The notes beneath the pieces are model-generated. The model was given only the letters and a program-made list of their open reading frames with translations. It was not told where the DNA came from and ran no database searches. 61,244 nt of DNA from assembly GCA_011742915.1 (NCBI GenBank), contig JAAQTN010000031.1, forward strand, positions 1-61,244, given 5' to 3'. Positions 7,744 to 17,050 of this stretch are shown one piece after another (position 1 is the first letter of the stretch; each line of letters opens with the position of its first letter). The stretch comes from Billgrantia desiderata. Its GTDB lineage: Bacteria > Pseudomonadota > Gammaproteobacteria > Pseudomonadales > Halomonadaceae. Made by a program: the position numbers and the translations under genes.

Positions 7744-8355
7744 GTGACATCTACGGATGAACTGGTGCTGGCCAGCGGTAACCCCGGCAAGATTCGGGAG
7801 TTCGGCCAGCTTTTCGCGTCTCTCGGGTTACGCATCAGACCCCAATCCGATTTCGGCGTGGCCGAGGTCGAGGAGACCGGCCTCACCTTCGTCGAAAATG
7901 CGCTGCTCAAGGCGCGCGAAGCCAGCCGGGCCAGTGGTTTGCCGGCACTGGCGGACGACTCCGGACTCGAGGTGGATGCCCTTGCGGGGCAGCCGGGTAT
8001 CTACTCGGCTCGCTTTGCCGGCGAACCCAAGAGCGATCGGCGCAACAATGCCAAGCTGCTCGAGTCGCTGGAGGGCAAAACGGGTAGCGGCCGCAGCGCC
8101 CGCTACTGGTGCGCGCTGGTCTACCTGCGTCATGCCGACGACCCGGTGCCGCTGATCGTGCAGCGCAGCTGGGTGGGGGAGATCCTCGAGCAGCCACGCG
8201 GCGAGGGCGGCTTCGGCTATGACCCGCTGTTCTGGTTGCCTACGCTGGGCAAGAGCGTGGCGGAACTCGATGCCGAGGAGAAGAATCGCCTGAGCCATCG
8301 TGGCCGAGCCCTCGAGGCCATGTTGGCGGCCCTGCGCGAAACGTCCCGCCGCTGA
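7744..8355 (+). CDS. rdgB: dITP/XTP pyrophosphatase (RdgB/HAM1)
   Basis: 203 residues, GTG start with a strong ribosome site (aaggagg). It hydrolyses non-canonical purine NTPs (dITP, XTP) to monophosphates, keeping them out of DNA and RNA. The HAM1 signatures are present: SGNPGKIREF at the N-terminus, the catalytic LADDSGLEVDAL, a GIYSARFAG motif and GGFGYDPLFW near the C-terminus. Its stop overlaps the hemW start (TGATG), so the two are translationally coupled, an arrangement common in gammaproteobacteria. Confidence 0.95.
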   Translation: MTSTDELVLASGNPGKIREFGQLFASLGLRIRPQSDFGVAEVEETGLTFVENALLKAREASRASGLPALADDSGLEVDALAGQPGIYSARFAGEPKSDRRNNAKLLESLEGKTGSGRSARYWCALVYLRHADDPVPLIVQRSWVGEILEQPRGEGGFGYDPLFWLPTLGKSVAELDAEEKNRLSHRGRALEAMLAALRETSRR

Positions 8356-9557
8356 TGCCCACTTCGCCTCGAGATACACCCGGGCTGCCGCCCTTGGCGC
8401 TCTACGTCCACGTGCCCTGGTGCGTGCGCAAGTGCCCCTACTGCGACTTCAATTCCCATGGCGTGGGGCGTGGTGCGGCGCTGCCCGAAGCGGAGTACCT
8501 GGCCGCCCTGCTGGCCGATCTCGACGCCGACCTACCGCTGGTCGCGGGCCGCCCTCTGGTCAGCATCTTCATCGGCGGGGGAACGCCGAGCCTGATGTCG
8601 GCGGAATTCTATGCGCGCTTCTTCGATGCCCTGGCGCAGCGGATGCCGCTGGCCGAAGACATCGAGATCACTCTGGAGGCCAACCCCGGCACCCTGGAGC
8701 GCGGTCGCTTCCAGGGCTATCGCCAGGCCGGCATCAACCGGCTCTCGCTCGGCGTACAGAGCTTCCAGTCGGCCCAGCTGAGTGCCCTGGGGCGCATCCA
8801 CAGCGGCGACGATGCGGTGGCCGCCGTACAAGAGGCGCGTAGCGCCGGCTTCGACAACCTCAACCTCGACCTGATGCACGGCCTTCCCGACCAGACCCCG
8901 GCGCTGGCCCTGGCCGATCTGGAACGCGCTCTGGCGCTGGAGCCGGAGCACCTCTCCTGGTACCAGCTCACCCTCGAGCCCAATACCGAGTTTCACTCGC
9001 ATCCGCCGGTTCTGCCCCACGAGGAGGTGCTGTGGGACATCCAGGACCTGGGCCACGAACGGCTCGAGGCGGCCGGCATGGTGCGCTACGAGATCTCCGC
9101 CTACGCGCGGCCAGGGCGCCGCTCGCGACACAACCTCAACTACTGGCGCTTCGGTGACTACCTGGGCATCGGCGCCGGCAGCCACGGCAAGCTCAGTGTC
9201 GCCGGGGGCGAGTCGGGGCGGCTGCACATCGAACGCCGCTGGAAGACGCGCCAGCCCGAAGCCTATCTGCGGCGCCGCGAGGATCCGCGTGGCTTCGTTG
9301 CCGGTAGCAACGAGGTCAGCGATGCCGAACTGCCGCTGGAGTTCGCCATGAATGCCCTGCGTCTCGTCGAAGGCGTCGCCATGGCGGACTGGGCGGCGCA
9401 TACCGGACGCCCGCCCAGGCTGCTCGGTGAACGGCTCGCGGCGGCGCGCAAAAAAGGACTTCTCGTGGAAGATGCGCAAAGGCTTCAGGCTTCGCCCCAA
9501 GGTCTATTATTCTTGAACGAGCTGCTGGCGCTCGTGAGTGAAGCTGGCACAGAATGA
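8355..9557 (+). CDS. hemW: Radical SAM heme chaperone HemW
   Basis: 400 residues. HemW was long annotated as oxygen-independent coproporphyrinogen oxidase but acts as a heme-binding chaperone. The radical SAM cluster motif CVRKCPYC (Cys23, 27, 30) follows YVHVPW, and GGGTPSLM and NLDLMHGLPDQT are family hallmarks. HemN enzymes have one more Cys directly after this motif; here Phe follows (CPYCDFNSH), as expected for HemW. It overlaps the rdgB stop by one base. Confidence 0.93.
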   Translation: MPTSPRDTPGLPPLALYVHVPWCVRKCPYCDFNSHGVGRGAALPEAEYLAALLADLDADLPLVAGRPLVSIFIGGGTPSLMSAEFYARFFDALAQRMPLAEDIEITLEANPGTLERGRFQGYRQAGINRLSLGVQSFQSAQLSALGRIHSGDDAVAAVQEARSAGFDNLNLDLMHGLPDQTPALALADLERALALEPEHLSWYQLTLEPNTEFHSHPPVLPHEEVLWDIQDLGHERLEAAGMVRYEISAYARPGRRSRHNLNYWRFGDYLGIGAGSHGKLSVAGGESGRLHIERRWKTRQPEAYLRRREDPRGFVAGSNEVSDAELPLEFAMNALRLVEGVAMADWAAHTGRPPRLLGERLAAARKKGLLVEDAQRLQASPQGLLFLNELLALVSEAGTE

Positions 9558-9585
9558 GCTCGTTCCCCTGATCCGGAGATTGTCC

Positions 9586-10263
9586 ATGTTCAAAGCGTCT
9601 CGACTCGTTGCCCCTCTTGCCGCTGCCATCCTGCTCGTGGGCTGTGCAACGACCGATCCCTACTCGGGCCAGACCCAGCGCTCCAGCACCATGACCGGTG
9701 CCGGGGTTGGTGCGGCCGTGGGTGCCGCCGCCGGGGCGCTCTCGGGCAGCGGCAGCACCAGCCGTCGCGATCGGGCGCTGATCGGCGCAGCCGTGGGTGC
9801 CGCGGCAGGTGCCGGTATCGGTGCCTACATGGATCGCCAGGAGCAGCAACTGCGCGAGAGCATGCGCGGCACCGGCGTCGAGGTCGAGCGGCGCGGCGAC
9901 GACATCGTGCTCAACATGCCCAGCAGCGTGACCTTCGGCTTCGACTCCAGCGAGCTGACCGTGCAGGCGCGCAACGCCCTCAACGACGTGGCCAACGTAC
10001 TGACCCAGTACACCGATACCCGGGTCAACATCGCCGGTCATACCGACAGCACCGGCAGTGTCAGCTACAACCAGCGTCTCTCCGAGCGTCGTGCCGAGTC
10101 GGTGGGCAACTACCTGGCCCAGTCCGGCGTGGCGCGCAATCGTCTCTACATGACCGGCTACGGCCCCAGCCAGCCGATTGCCACCAACGCCACCGAAGAG
10201 GGCCGCGCCCAGAACCGTCGTGTCGAGATCACCCTGACTCCCATCGAGTCGCAGTTCCAGTAA
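9586..10263 (+). CDS. OmpA-family lipoprotein with glycine zippers (YiaD-like)
   Basis: 225 residues, ATG with ccggag upstream. A lipoprotein signal peptide ends in the lipobox LLVG-Cys20. Two glycine-zipper segments follow (GAGVGAAVGAAAGALSG and GAAVGAAAGAGIGAYMD, about residues 43-85), then an OmpA peptidoglycan-binding domain (about 105-220) with FGFDSSEL, NIAGHTDSTGS, LSERRAESV and NRRVEITL. It would sit in the outer membrane and grip the cell wall. The architecture matches YiaD and similar lipoproteins. It is a single gene followed by a hairpin. Confidence 0.88.
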   Translation: MFKASRLVAPLAAAILLVGCATTDPYSGQTQRSSTMTGAGVGAAVGAAAGALSGSGSTSRRDRALIGAAVGAAAGAGIGAYMDRQEQQLRESMRGTGVEVERRGDDIVLNMPSSVTFGFDSSELTVQARNALNDVANVLTQYTDTRVNIAGHTDSTGSVSYNQRLSERRAESVGNYLAQSGVARNRLYMTGYGPSQPIATNATEEGRAQNRRVEITLTPIESQFQ

Positions 10264-10285
10264 GCACGACGCCAGCGTGGCATCG

Positions 10286-10318
10286 GCAGGCCCGTCATCG
10301 CTCAGGTGACGGGCCTGC
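10286..10318 (+). terminator. Hairpin after the OmpA-family gene
   Basis: 12-bp stem GCAGGCCCGTCA / TGACGGGCCTGC with a 9-base loop, 22 bases past the stop codon. Only a weak T-rich stretch follows, so it is a modest terminator. Confidence 0.55.
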
Positions 10319-10354
10319 GCATTTCCGTTCCGTACCAGCCGAAGGCGATTCGCC

Positions 10355-11200
10355 ATGCTCTCCTATCAGCATGCCTACCATGCCGGCAATTTCGCCGACG
10401 TCCACAAGCACCTCACCCTCTACGCGGTCATCGATCATCTGCTGCGCAAGAGCTCGCCGATCACCTTCTTCGATACCCATGCCGGTCGCGGCCTCTATCC
10501 GCTGGAGGCGAGCGAGACCCAGCGCCTGGGCGAGTATCGCCACGGCATGCTGCCGCTGTGGCAGGCGCGTGAGGCGCTGAGCGACGAGTCGCTGCTGGCA
10601 AGCTGGCTCGAGGCGATCGCCGGTTTGCAGCCCAATCCCGGCCAGCTCGAACGCTACCCGGGCTCGCCCTGGTGGCTGAGTCAGAGGCTGCGGCGGGACG
10701 ACCGTCTGCAGCTGTTCGAGCTGCACCCCGGGGAGCATGAGCATCTGGCCCAGCAGGCGCTACCGACCAACGTGCGGCGCATCCACGCCGACGGCCTGGC
10801 GGGCTTGAGCGCCGCGCTGCCGGTGGCCACGCCCAGAGTGTGTGCCCTGCTCGACCCCAGCTACGAGCTGAAGGCCGAGTACGCCGAGGTGGCCGTGAGC
10901 GTGCTGGGCGCCATGCGCAAGGCGCGCCATGCGGTGGTACTGGTGTGGTACCCGCTGCTGCCCGCGGCGCGCCATCTCGAGCTGCTGGAGCGGCTGCGCG
11001 ACGGCGGGCTGCGCAAGATCTGGCGCAGCGAACTGACGCTGCGCGAGCCCGGCGAGGAGCGCGGCATGTACGGCAGCGGCATGCTGGTAGTGAATCCACC
11101 CTGGGGACTGGACGAGCGCCTTGCTGCCGCCATGGCACGGGTCACGCCGCTGCTGGGCGATACCAGCCGCTACCGGGCCGACTGGTGGGTGGAGGAGTAG
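10355..11200 (+). CDS. rlmJ: 23S rRNA m6A2030 methyltransferase RlmJ
   Basis: 281 residues, about the length of E. coli RlmJ. The family N-terminus MLSYQHAYHAGNFADVHKH is intact, as are FDTHAGRGLY (SAM site), the catalytic motif and NPPWGLDERL near the C-terminus. The catalytic motif reads DPSYE rather than the usual DPPYE, a conservative change worth noting. It methylates A2030 of 23S rRNA. It is convergent with mnmE. Confidence 0.93.
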   Translation: MLSYQHAYHAGNFADVHKHLTLYAVIDHLLRKSSPITFFDTHAGRGLYPLEASETQRLGEYRHGMLPLWQAREALSDESLLASWLEAIAGLQPNPGQLERYPGSPWWLSQRLRRDDRLQLFELHPGEHEHLAQQALPTNVRRIHADGLAGLSAALPVATPRVCALLDPSYELKAEYAEVAVSVLGAMRKARHAVVLVWYPLLPAARHLELLERLRDGGLRKIWRSELTLREPGEERGMYGSGMLVVNPPWGLDERLAAAMARVTPLLGDTSRYRADWWVEE

Positions 11201-11225
11201 CCTCTCTTAGCTTGCCGAAAAGAGA

Positions 11226-12596
11226 TTACTTGCCGATACAGAAGCTGCCGAAGATCTCGCCCAGCAGGTCGTCGGCGCTGAACTCGCCGGTGATCTCGCC
11301 CAGCGCCTGCTGGGCGTCGCGCAGATCCTCCGCCAGCAGCTCGCCGGCGCCGTAGCCCGACAGCTGCTCCTCGCCGTTGCTGAGCGCTCGCTGCGCCCGG
11401 TCCAGGGCATCCAGATGGCGACGCCGGGCCGAGAAGCGTCCTTCGGTAGTGGCGGTGAACCCCATCACCGCCTTGAGGTGAGCCTTGAGGCTCTCGAGGC
11501 CTTCGCCAGTGCGCGCCGACAGGCGGATCACCGGCGTGGCGTCGGCGCCGTCGAAGCCGGCCTGTTCGTGGCTGGTATCGATCTTGTTGCGCACCAGGGT
11601 CAGGCGGGTCGGGTCGGGCAGGCGCGCGACGAACTCCGGCCAGATCGCCATGGGGTCGGTCGCCGCGGTGGTGGCGGCATCCACCAGCAGCAGCACGCGG
11701 TCGGCCTTCTCGATCTCGGCCCAGGCCCGGGCCACGCCGATCTGTTCCACGGCGTCCGGCGTGTCGCGCAGCCCCGCGGTGTCGATCACGTGCAACGGCA
11801 TGCCGTCCAGATGAATGTGTTCGCGCAGCACGTCGCGCGTGGTGCCGGCGATATCGGTGACGATGGCGGTCTCCTGCTCGGTGAGGGCGTTGAGCAGGCT
11901 CGACTTGCCGGCATTGGGCCGACCGGCGATCACCACGTTCATGCCTTCACGCATCAGTGCCCCCTGGCCGGCGGCGGTGCGCACCTCGGCGAGCTCCGCC
12001 TGCACCGCGGCGAGCATCTCGGCCACTCGGCCGTCGGCCAGGAAGTCGATCTCCTCCTCGGGGAAGTCGATGGCCGCCTCGACGTACATGCGCAGCTCGA
12101 TGAGCTTGTCCACCAGGCTCGCCACCCGGCGCGAGAACTCCCCCTGTAGCGAGCGCAGGGCGTTCTCGGCGGCGCTTCTCGAACTGGCCTCGATCAGGTC
12201 GGCGATGGCCTCGGCCTGAGCCAGGTCGAGCTTGTCGTTGAGAAAGGCGCGTTCGGAGAACTCCCCCGGGCGGGCCAGGCGGGCACCGAGCTGCACGCAG
12301 CGCTCCAGCAGCAGGTCCATGATCACCGGTCCGCCGTGCCCCTGCAGCTCCAGCACGTGCTCGCCGGTGAAGGAGTGCGGTCCGGCGAAATAGAGCGCAA
12401 TGCCTTCGTCGATGATGCCAGAAGCGCCGTGGAAGGCGCCGTAGTGGGCGCGCCGTGGCTCCGGAAGGTGACCCACCACGGCCTCGGCGATCGTGGCGCA
12501 CAGAGGGCCCGAGACGCGAATGATACCGACCCCGCCGCGCCCTGGCGGCGTGGCCAGTGCGGCGATGGTGTCCTGATGGTAGAGCCGCTCGGCCAT
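11226..12596 (-). CDS. mnmE: tRNA modification GTPase MnmE
   Basis: 456 residues. With MnmG it makes the cmnm5/nm5 modification at U34 of certain tRNAs. Visible features: N-terminal folate-binding domain ([22 protein letters not shown]), central G domain with [25 protein letters not shown] and the NKID-type RNKID, and the invariant C-terminal FCIGK whose Cys is needed for activity. It is first-named of the mnmE-yidC-rnpA-rpmH block but the last transcribed. Its usual partners mnmG, rsmG and parAB are not adjacent. Confidence 0.96.
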   Translation of the reverse strand: MAERLYHQDTIAALATPPGRGGVGIIRVSGPLCATIAEAVVGHLPEPRRAHYGAFHGASGIIDEGIALYFAGPHSFTGEHVLELQGHGGPVIMDLLLERCVQLGARLARPGEFSERAFLNDKLDLAQAEAIADLIEASSRSAAENALRSLQGEFSRRVASLVDKLIELRMYVEAAIDFPEEEIDFLADGRVAEMLAAVQAELAEVRTAAGQGALMREGMNVVIAGRPNAGKSSLLNALTEQETAIVTDIAGTTRDVLREHIHLDGMPLHVIDTAGLRDTPDAVEQIGVARAWAEIEKADRVLLLVDAATTAATDPMAIWPEFVARLPDPTRLTLVRNKIDTSHEQAGFDGADATPVIRLSARTGEGLESLKAHLKAVMGFTATTEGRFSARRRHLDALDRAQRALSNGEEQLSGYGAGELLAEDLRDAQQALGEITGEFSADDLLGEIFGSFCIGK

Positions 12597-12629
12597 GCGC
12601 TTTTTCCTCGCTGGTGAGGCCCAAACGCC

Positions 12630-12653
12630 GGACCCCTGCCGAGGCAGGGGTCC
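12630..12653 (-). terminator. Hairpin between yidC and mnmE
   Basis: 11-bp inverted repeat GGACCCCTGCC / GGCAGGGGTCC in the yidC-mnmE gap. No U-run follows in the direction of transcription, so it is probably an attenuator or mRNA-stability element. Confidence 0.45.
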
Positions 12654-12672
12654 AGGTAGTGCCGCGACAGGG

Positions 12673-14358
12673 TTACTTGGTCTTCAAGCCCTTGCCGACG
12701 CTGGGGTCGTTCTCGATCTTGCGGGTAATGGCGTACTGCTGCGCGATCGAGATGATGTTGTTGACCACCCAGTAGATCACCAGGCCGGCCGGGAACCACA
12801 GGAAGAAGAAGGTGAAGACGATGGGCAGCATCTTCATGATCTTTGCCTGCATGGGGTCCGGCGGCGTCGGGTTGAGCAGCTGCTGCACGTACATCGACAC
12901 GCCCATCAGGATCGGCAGGATGAAGTAGGGGTCCTTCATCGACAGATCCTGGATCCAGAACATGAAGGGCGCGTGGCGCAGTTCCACCGACTCCAGCAGC
13001 ATCCAGTAGAGGGCGATGAACACCGGCATCTGCACCAGGATCGGCAGACAGCCGCCCAGAGGATTGATCTTCTCCTTCTGGTAGAACTTCATCATCTCCT
13101 GGGACATCTTCTGGCGGTCGTCGCCGTACTGCTCCTTCAGGCGCTGCATCTCCGGGCCCAGCTTGCGCATGCGGGCCATCGACTTGTAGGCCTTGGCGGA
13201 GAGCGGCCACATGGCCAGCTTGACCACGATGGTCAGAAGCACGATGGACCAGCCCCAGTTGCCGATCAGGCTGTGGATCTGGTCGAGCAGCCAGAACAGC
13301 GGGTTGGCGATGAACCACAGCCAGCCGAAGTCCACGGTGAGTCGCAGGTTGGGGGCCACGGCCTCCAGGTAGTCCTGCACCTTGGGACCCATGTAGAGGG
13401 TCGCGCCCAGACGTGCCTCGCCCCCGGCGGCGACGCTGGTCACCGGCCCGGCGAAGGCGGCGACGTTGCGGTTCTGCGAGTCGGTGGTGGCATAGAAGAG
13501 GTTCTGCTGGTTCTGGGGCGGCGCCCAGGCCGAGACGAAGTAGTGCTGGATGATCGCCACCCAGCCCCCCTGGGAGTCACGGTTCTCGAAGCGACCACGC
13601 TGAATGTCGTCGAAGTCGACCTTCTCGTAGCGGCTATCCTGGGTGGAGTAGGCCGCCCCCAGGTAGGAGCTCATGCCCAGCGCCACGCCGCTGGAGGGGT
13701 CCGGGCTGTTGTCGCGGGCCAGCTGGCCGATGAAGCGCGCGGTGACCGGTGCCTCGGTGTTGTTGGCCAGGTAGTAGCTGACCTCGACCGCATAGCTGCC
13801 GCGCTCGAAGGAGAAGCGCTTGATCACGTCGACGCCGTTCACTTCGCCGTGCAGGTCCACGTCCAGACGACCCTCGCCGTCGGCCAGGCGATAGCTGGTG
13901 TTCTCCGGGGTGAAGCCGATGCGTCCCCCGTGGCCGTCCAGCTGCAGGCCCGAGCGCGCCACGTAGCTGCGCGTCTCGTTGTCCGAGAGCAGCACGTAGG
14001 GGCGGTCGGAGCCCAGCGTCATGCGATGGCGGGGCAGTGCCGCATAGACGATGTCTCCCCCCTGTGGGTCGATGCGCACGTCGAGCACGTCGGTCACCAC
14101 GGCGACCAGGTCGCGGGTGCTGGTGGGCTCGGCAGGCTCCGCCGGCATGTCGCCGGTCATCTCCTGCTCCGCCCTGGGGGCGGCCGGCACGGCCAGCGCG
14201 TCGTCATCGGGCGCCTGCGCCTCGCCGGGTGCCGGGGCGGTGATGGTGGGAGCATCTGGCTCAGGAGCAACCTGGCCATAATCCTGGTTCCACTGTACCA
14301 CCAGCAGGTAGGTGAGCACGGCCAGTGGAATCAGCAATAGGAGTCGTTTTACGTCCAT
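12673..14358 (-). CDS. yidC: Membrane protein insertase YidC
   Basis: 561 residues from the ATG at 14358. It inserts and folds inner-membrane proteins alone or with SecYEG. The N-terminus [20 protein letters not shown] is the first membrane segment, a large periplasmic P1 domain follows (about residues 60-340), and the conserved insertase core with five more helices ends the protein ([57 protein letters not shown]). The gap to rnpA is only about 117 bases, so the small yidD gene that usually lies there is absent from this position. Confidence 0.96.
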   Translation of the reverse strand: MDVKRLLLLIPLAVLTYLLVVQWNQDYGQVAPEPDAPTITAPAPGEAQAPDDDALAVPAAPRAEQEMTGDMPAEPAEPTSTRDLVAVVTDVLDVRIDPQGGDIVYAALPRHRMTLGSDRPYVLLSDNETRSYVARSGLQLDGHGGRIGFTPENTSYRLADGEGRLDVDLHGEVNGVDVIKRFSFERGSYAVEVSYYLANNTEAPVTARFIGQLARDNSPDPSSGVALGMSSYLGAAYSTQDSRYEKVDFDDIQRGRFENRDSQGGWVAIIQHYFVSAWAPPQNQQNLFYATTDSQNRNVAAFAGPVTSVAAGGEARLGATLYMGPKVQDYLEAVAPNLRLTVDFGWLWFIANPLFWLLDQIHSLIGNWGWSIVLLTIVVKLAMWPLSAKAYKSMARMRKLGPEMQRLKEQYGDDRQKMSQEMMKFYQKEKINPLGGCLPILVQMPVFIALYWMLLESVELRHAPFMFWIQDLSMKDPYFILPILMGVSMYVQQLLNPTPPDPMQAKIMKMLPIVFTFFFLWFPAGLVIYWVVNNIISIAQQYAITRKIENDPSVGKGLKTK

Positions 14359-14475
14359 GAGGGGTCTGCCCGGTGGGTAGTGAACATGCCGCTGGAACGA
14401 GATCCGCTGCCATGTGAAAGAGGGCGACAGCCTGCCGGGGCAGGCCATCGAAGCGGAGACTAATACCGCATCCGG

Positions 14476-14853
14476 TCAGGAGGTCATCGACTTCTGCGCG
14501 TCACGCTCCAGGCGCCGCCACATGCCGAAAAGCTGGCGATGCAGCGTGGCCTTGTCCAGTTCGCTCGCGCCGCGACGTGCCAGCAGGACGATATCCACGG
14601 CGGGTAATGAGCGCTGGCGCAGACGTACGGATTCGCGCACCACACGTTTCAGGCAGTTGCGATCCACGGCTCTGCGGACGTTCTTCTTGCTGATGACCAG
14701 GCCAAGGCGGGGGTGGTCCAGTCCATTGGGGCACGCCAGGGCCATCAGCCCCTTGCCATGTACCTTGAGTGCAGCGTGATCGAAAACGTATCGATAATCC
14801 CCGGCAGTCAGCAGTCGCAGCTGTTTGGGGAAACCATGACCGGACACGCGCAA
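14476..14853 (-). CDS. rnpA: Ribonuclease P protein component
   Basis: 125 residues, the protein cofactor of RNase P, which trims tRNA 5' ends. Family signature: F-x(2)-QLRLLTAGDYRYVF near the N-terminus, then LGLVISKKNVRRAVDRNCLKRVVRE, the conserved RNA-binding helix. The longest frame opens with TTG at 14853, seven bases after the rpmH stop; an in-frame GTG at 14847 is an alternative. This tight rpmH-rnpA spacing is typical. Confidence 0.9.
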   Translation of the reverse strand: MRVSGHGFPKQLRLLTAGDYRYVFDHAALKVHGKGLMALACPNGLDHPRLGLVISKKNVRRAVDRNCLKRVVRESVRLRQRSLPAVDIVLLARRGASELDKATLHRQLFGMWRRLERDAQKSMTS

Positions 14854-14860
14854 TCCGCGA

Positions 14861-14995
14861 TCAGGCGCTCAGACGCTTGCGGCCCTTGGCGCGGCGGCGA
14901 GCCAGAACGGCACGACCATTCTTGGTAGCCATGCGAGCACGGAATCCGTGGACACGCTTGCGCTTCAGAACGCTGGGTTGAAAGGTGCGTTTCAT
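14861..14995 (-). CDS. rpmH: 50S ribosomal protein L34
   Basis: 44 residues: [20 protein letters not shown], then [20 protein letters not shown] and RLSA. This is the full, highly conserved L34 sequence. It is the first gene of the minus-strand rpmH-rnpA-yidC-mnmE unit and borders the replication origin, as in pseudomonads. Confidence 0.97.
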   Translation of the reverse strand: MKRTFQPSVLKRKRVHGFRARMATKNGRAVLARRRAKGRKRLSA

Positions 14996-15286
14996 AACTC
15001 TTGATTCCCACGTGGTTTGTTGACGGATCGTCTTACAGGAATGCCCTGGCTCCCGACAGGAACCAGGGGCAGATTCGGTTCAAGACCGGAAATTGTAGAG
15101 ACTTCGGCTGCCCGACGCAATTGTTCCTCACGCTCCCGCATCACCACAGGGCGTCCGCAGCGATCGCCACTGTAGCAAACATCATAGGATGTTTTCTTGA
15201 ACCTGCTGTGACTAATAATGGGGATCGCTTCTGTTGATAAAGTGATATTCACCTTTCCTATCAGAGGCCTGACCGTTGGCTGAGTC

Positions 15287-15295
15287 TGTGGAAAA
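15287..15295 (-). promoter_or_regulatory. DnaA box (one mismatch)
   Basis: TGTGGAAAA on the plus strand (TTTTCCACA on the minus), the same variant as at 15411 in opposite orientation. Confidence 0.6.
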
Positions 15296-15348
15296 GCGTT
15301 GGGGAAGGCGTGCTCATGCTGTGATTCGACTGTTGATGGCTACCTGAC

Positions 15349-15357
15349 TCATCCACA
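15349..15357 (+). promoter_or_regulatory. DnaA box (one mismatch)
   Basis: TCATCCACA, one change from TTATCCACA. Confidence 0.6.
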
Positions 15358-15410
15358 GGTCGAGGTGGTCCGCGGTTGATGGACAGAATGATCACGGGTG
15401 CCGCGAGGGC

Positions 15411-15419
15411 TTTTCCACA
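15411..15419 (+). promoter_or_regulatory. DnaA box (one mismatch)
   Basis: TTTTCCACA, one change from TTATCCACA. Confidence 0.65.
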
Positions 15420-15441
15420 GCCATGTTCCGGCAGTTTCCGC

Positions 15442-15450
15442 TGTGGATAA
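15442..15450 (-). promoter_or_regulatory. Consensus DnaA box
   Basis: TGTGGATAA on the plus strand, i.e. TTATCCACA, the perfect strong DnaA box, 59 bases upstream of the dnaA start. It may serve both initiation and dnaA autoregulation. Confidence 0.85.
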
Positions 15451-15508
15451 CCCGGCGGGCGAAGGATACAATGTCCGGTCACGCATCAACGGGTAATGGT
15501 GAGGTCGA

Positions 15509-16981
15509 GTGTCTCTTGCTCTCTGGCAACAGTGTCTGGATTACCTGCAGGACGAGCTGAATGCCCAGCAGTTCAATACCTGGATTCGCCCGCTTCAAGC
15601 CGAGGAGGGCGAAGCCAACGAGCTGCGACTGCTGGCGCCCAACCGCTTCGTGCGCGACTGGGTCGGCGACAAGTATGCCAAGCGTATCAATGAGCTGCTC
15701 AGGGAGCTGGCGCCTGCCAAGCCGCCGCGGGTGGTGCTGGCCGTGGGCAGTCGCACGGTGGCGGCGGTCAAGCCGCAGACGCGCGAGCTCGGCGCTCCGG
15801 TCTCGGCCAATCCACACTCTCCCCTGGCGCCTGCCGTTCAGGTGCCGCCTCGTGGCGACATCGGCGATGAGCGCGAGATCGACCAGCTGCGCGAGGAGGG
15901 CGCCACGGCACGTCGCGGCGGCAGCGAGCGCGAAGTGCAGGTCGAGGGCAGCCTCAAGCACAGCAGCGGCCTCAACCCCAGCTTCACCTTCGAAACCTTC
16001 GTCGAGGGCAAGTCCAACCAGCTGGCTCGAGCCGCCTCGCGGCAGGTCTCGGAGAACCCCGGTGGCGCCTACAACCCGCTGTTCCTCTATGGCGGCGTTG
16101 GCCTGGGCAAGACCCACCTGATGCACGCCGTAGGCAATGCCCTGGCCTCGAGGCGCGAGAACGCCCGGGTGGTCTATCTGCACTCCGAGCGCTTCGTGGC
16201 GGACATGGTCAAGGCACTGCAGCTCAACGCCATCAACGATTTCAAGCGTTTCTATCGCAGCGTCGATGCGCTGCTGATCGACGACATCCAGTTCTTCGCC
16301 GGCAAGGAGCGCTCCCAGGAGGAGTTCTTCCACACTTTCAATGCCTTGCTCGAGGGCGGTCAGCAGATGATCCTCACCTCGGACCGCTACCCCAAGGAGA
16401 TCAGCGGGGTCGAGGAGCGCCTCAAGTCGCGCTTCGGCTGGGGGCTGACCGTGGCCATCGAGCCGCCGGAGCTGGAAACCCGGGTCGCCATCCTGATGAA
16501 GAAGGCCGATCAGGCCAAGGTGGATCTGCCCCACGATGCCGCTTTCTTCATTGCCCAGAAGATTCGCTCCAACGTGCGAGAGCTGGAGGGGGCGCTGAAA
16601 AAAGTCATTGCCGACTCCCATTTCATGGGCAAGCCTATCACTCAGGATTTCATTCGCGAGTCGTTGAAGGATCTGCTGGCGCTGCAGGACAAGCAGGTGG
16701 GCGTCGACAACATTCAGCGCACCGTGGCCGAGTACTACAAGATCAAGCTCGCCGACCTGCTCTCCAAGCGCCGTTCGAGATCGGTGGCCAGGCCGCGTCA
16801 GGTCGCCATGGCCCTGGCCAAGGAGCTGACCAATCACAGCCTGCCGGAAATCGGCGACGCCTTCGGCGGACGTGATCACACTACCGTATTGCATGCCTGT
16901 CGCAAGGTGCAGGCACTGCAGGAGGAGAGCGCGGACATCCGCGAGGACTACAAGAACCTGCTGCGGCTCTTGACCAGCTGA
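15509..16981 (+). CDS. dnaA: Chromosomal replication initiator DnaA
   Basis: 490 residues, GTG start (gaggtcga upstream). DnaA opens oriC. Domain I (about 1-85) begins [21 protein letters not shown]; domain II is a variable linker (about 90-155); the AAA+ domain III has Walker [10 protein letters not shown] and Walker [10 protein letters not shown]; domain IV has the DnaA-box-binding signature [14 protein letters not shown]. All key motifs are intact. It leads the dnaA-dnaN-recF-gyrB run. Confidence 0.98.
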   Translation: MSLALWQQCLDYLQDELNAQQFNTWIRPLQAEEGEANELRLLAPNRFVRDWVGDKYAKRINELLRELAPAKPPRVVLAVGSRTVAAVKPQTRELGAPVSANPHSPLAPAVQVPPRGDIGDEREIDQLREEGATARRGGSEREVQVEGSLKHSSGLNPSFTFETFVEGKSNQLARAASRQVSENPGGAYNPLFLYGGVGLGKTHLMHAVGNALASRRENARVVYLHSERFVADMVKALQLNAINDFKRFYRSVDALLIDDIQFFAGKERSQEEFFHTFNALLEGGQQMILTSDRYPKEISGVEERLKSRFGWGLTVAIEPPELETRVAILMKKADQAKVDLPHDAAFFIAQKIRSNVRELEGALKKVIADSHFMGKPITQDFIRESLKDLLALQDKQVGVDNIQRTVAEYYKIKLADLLSKRRSRSVARPRQVAMALAKELTNHSLPEIGDAFGGRDHTTVLHACRKVQALQEESADIREDYKNLLRLLTS

Positions 16982-17050
16982 GCGCAGGTTCGCCAGGACG
17001 TCTGACATCAATGCCCGACACCCATCTACAGGACTAGACGTGGAGCCGAC

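Larger units (their letters stand above)
14996..15508. other. Probable chromosomal replication origin (oriC)
   Basis: 512 bases without a gene, between rpmH and dnaA, the classic origin position in Pseudomonas-type chromosomes. It holds DnaA boxes: a perfect TTATCCACA on the minus strand at 15442-15450, and one-mismatch boxes at 15287-15295, 15349-15357, 15411-15419 and possibly 15232-15240. An AT-richer stretch around 15205-15260 could be the unwinding element. Promoters of rpmH and dnaA must also lie here. Origin function is inferred from position and boxes. Confidence 0.8.

Noticed and set aside
12595..14340. Very long plus-strand open frame opposite yidC, and similar ones opposite gyrB, glyS, dnaA and ilvA
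   Set aside because: They are antisense shadows of high-GC genes: His/Gln/Val/Gly-rich, no family motifs and no ribosome sites, while the opposite strand encodes fully recognised proteins.
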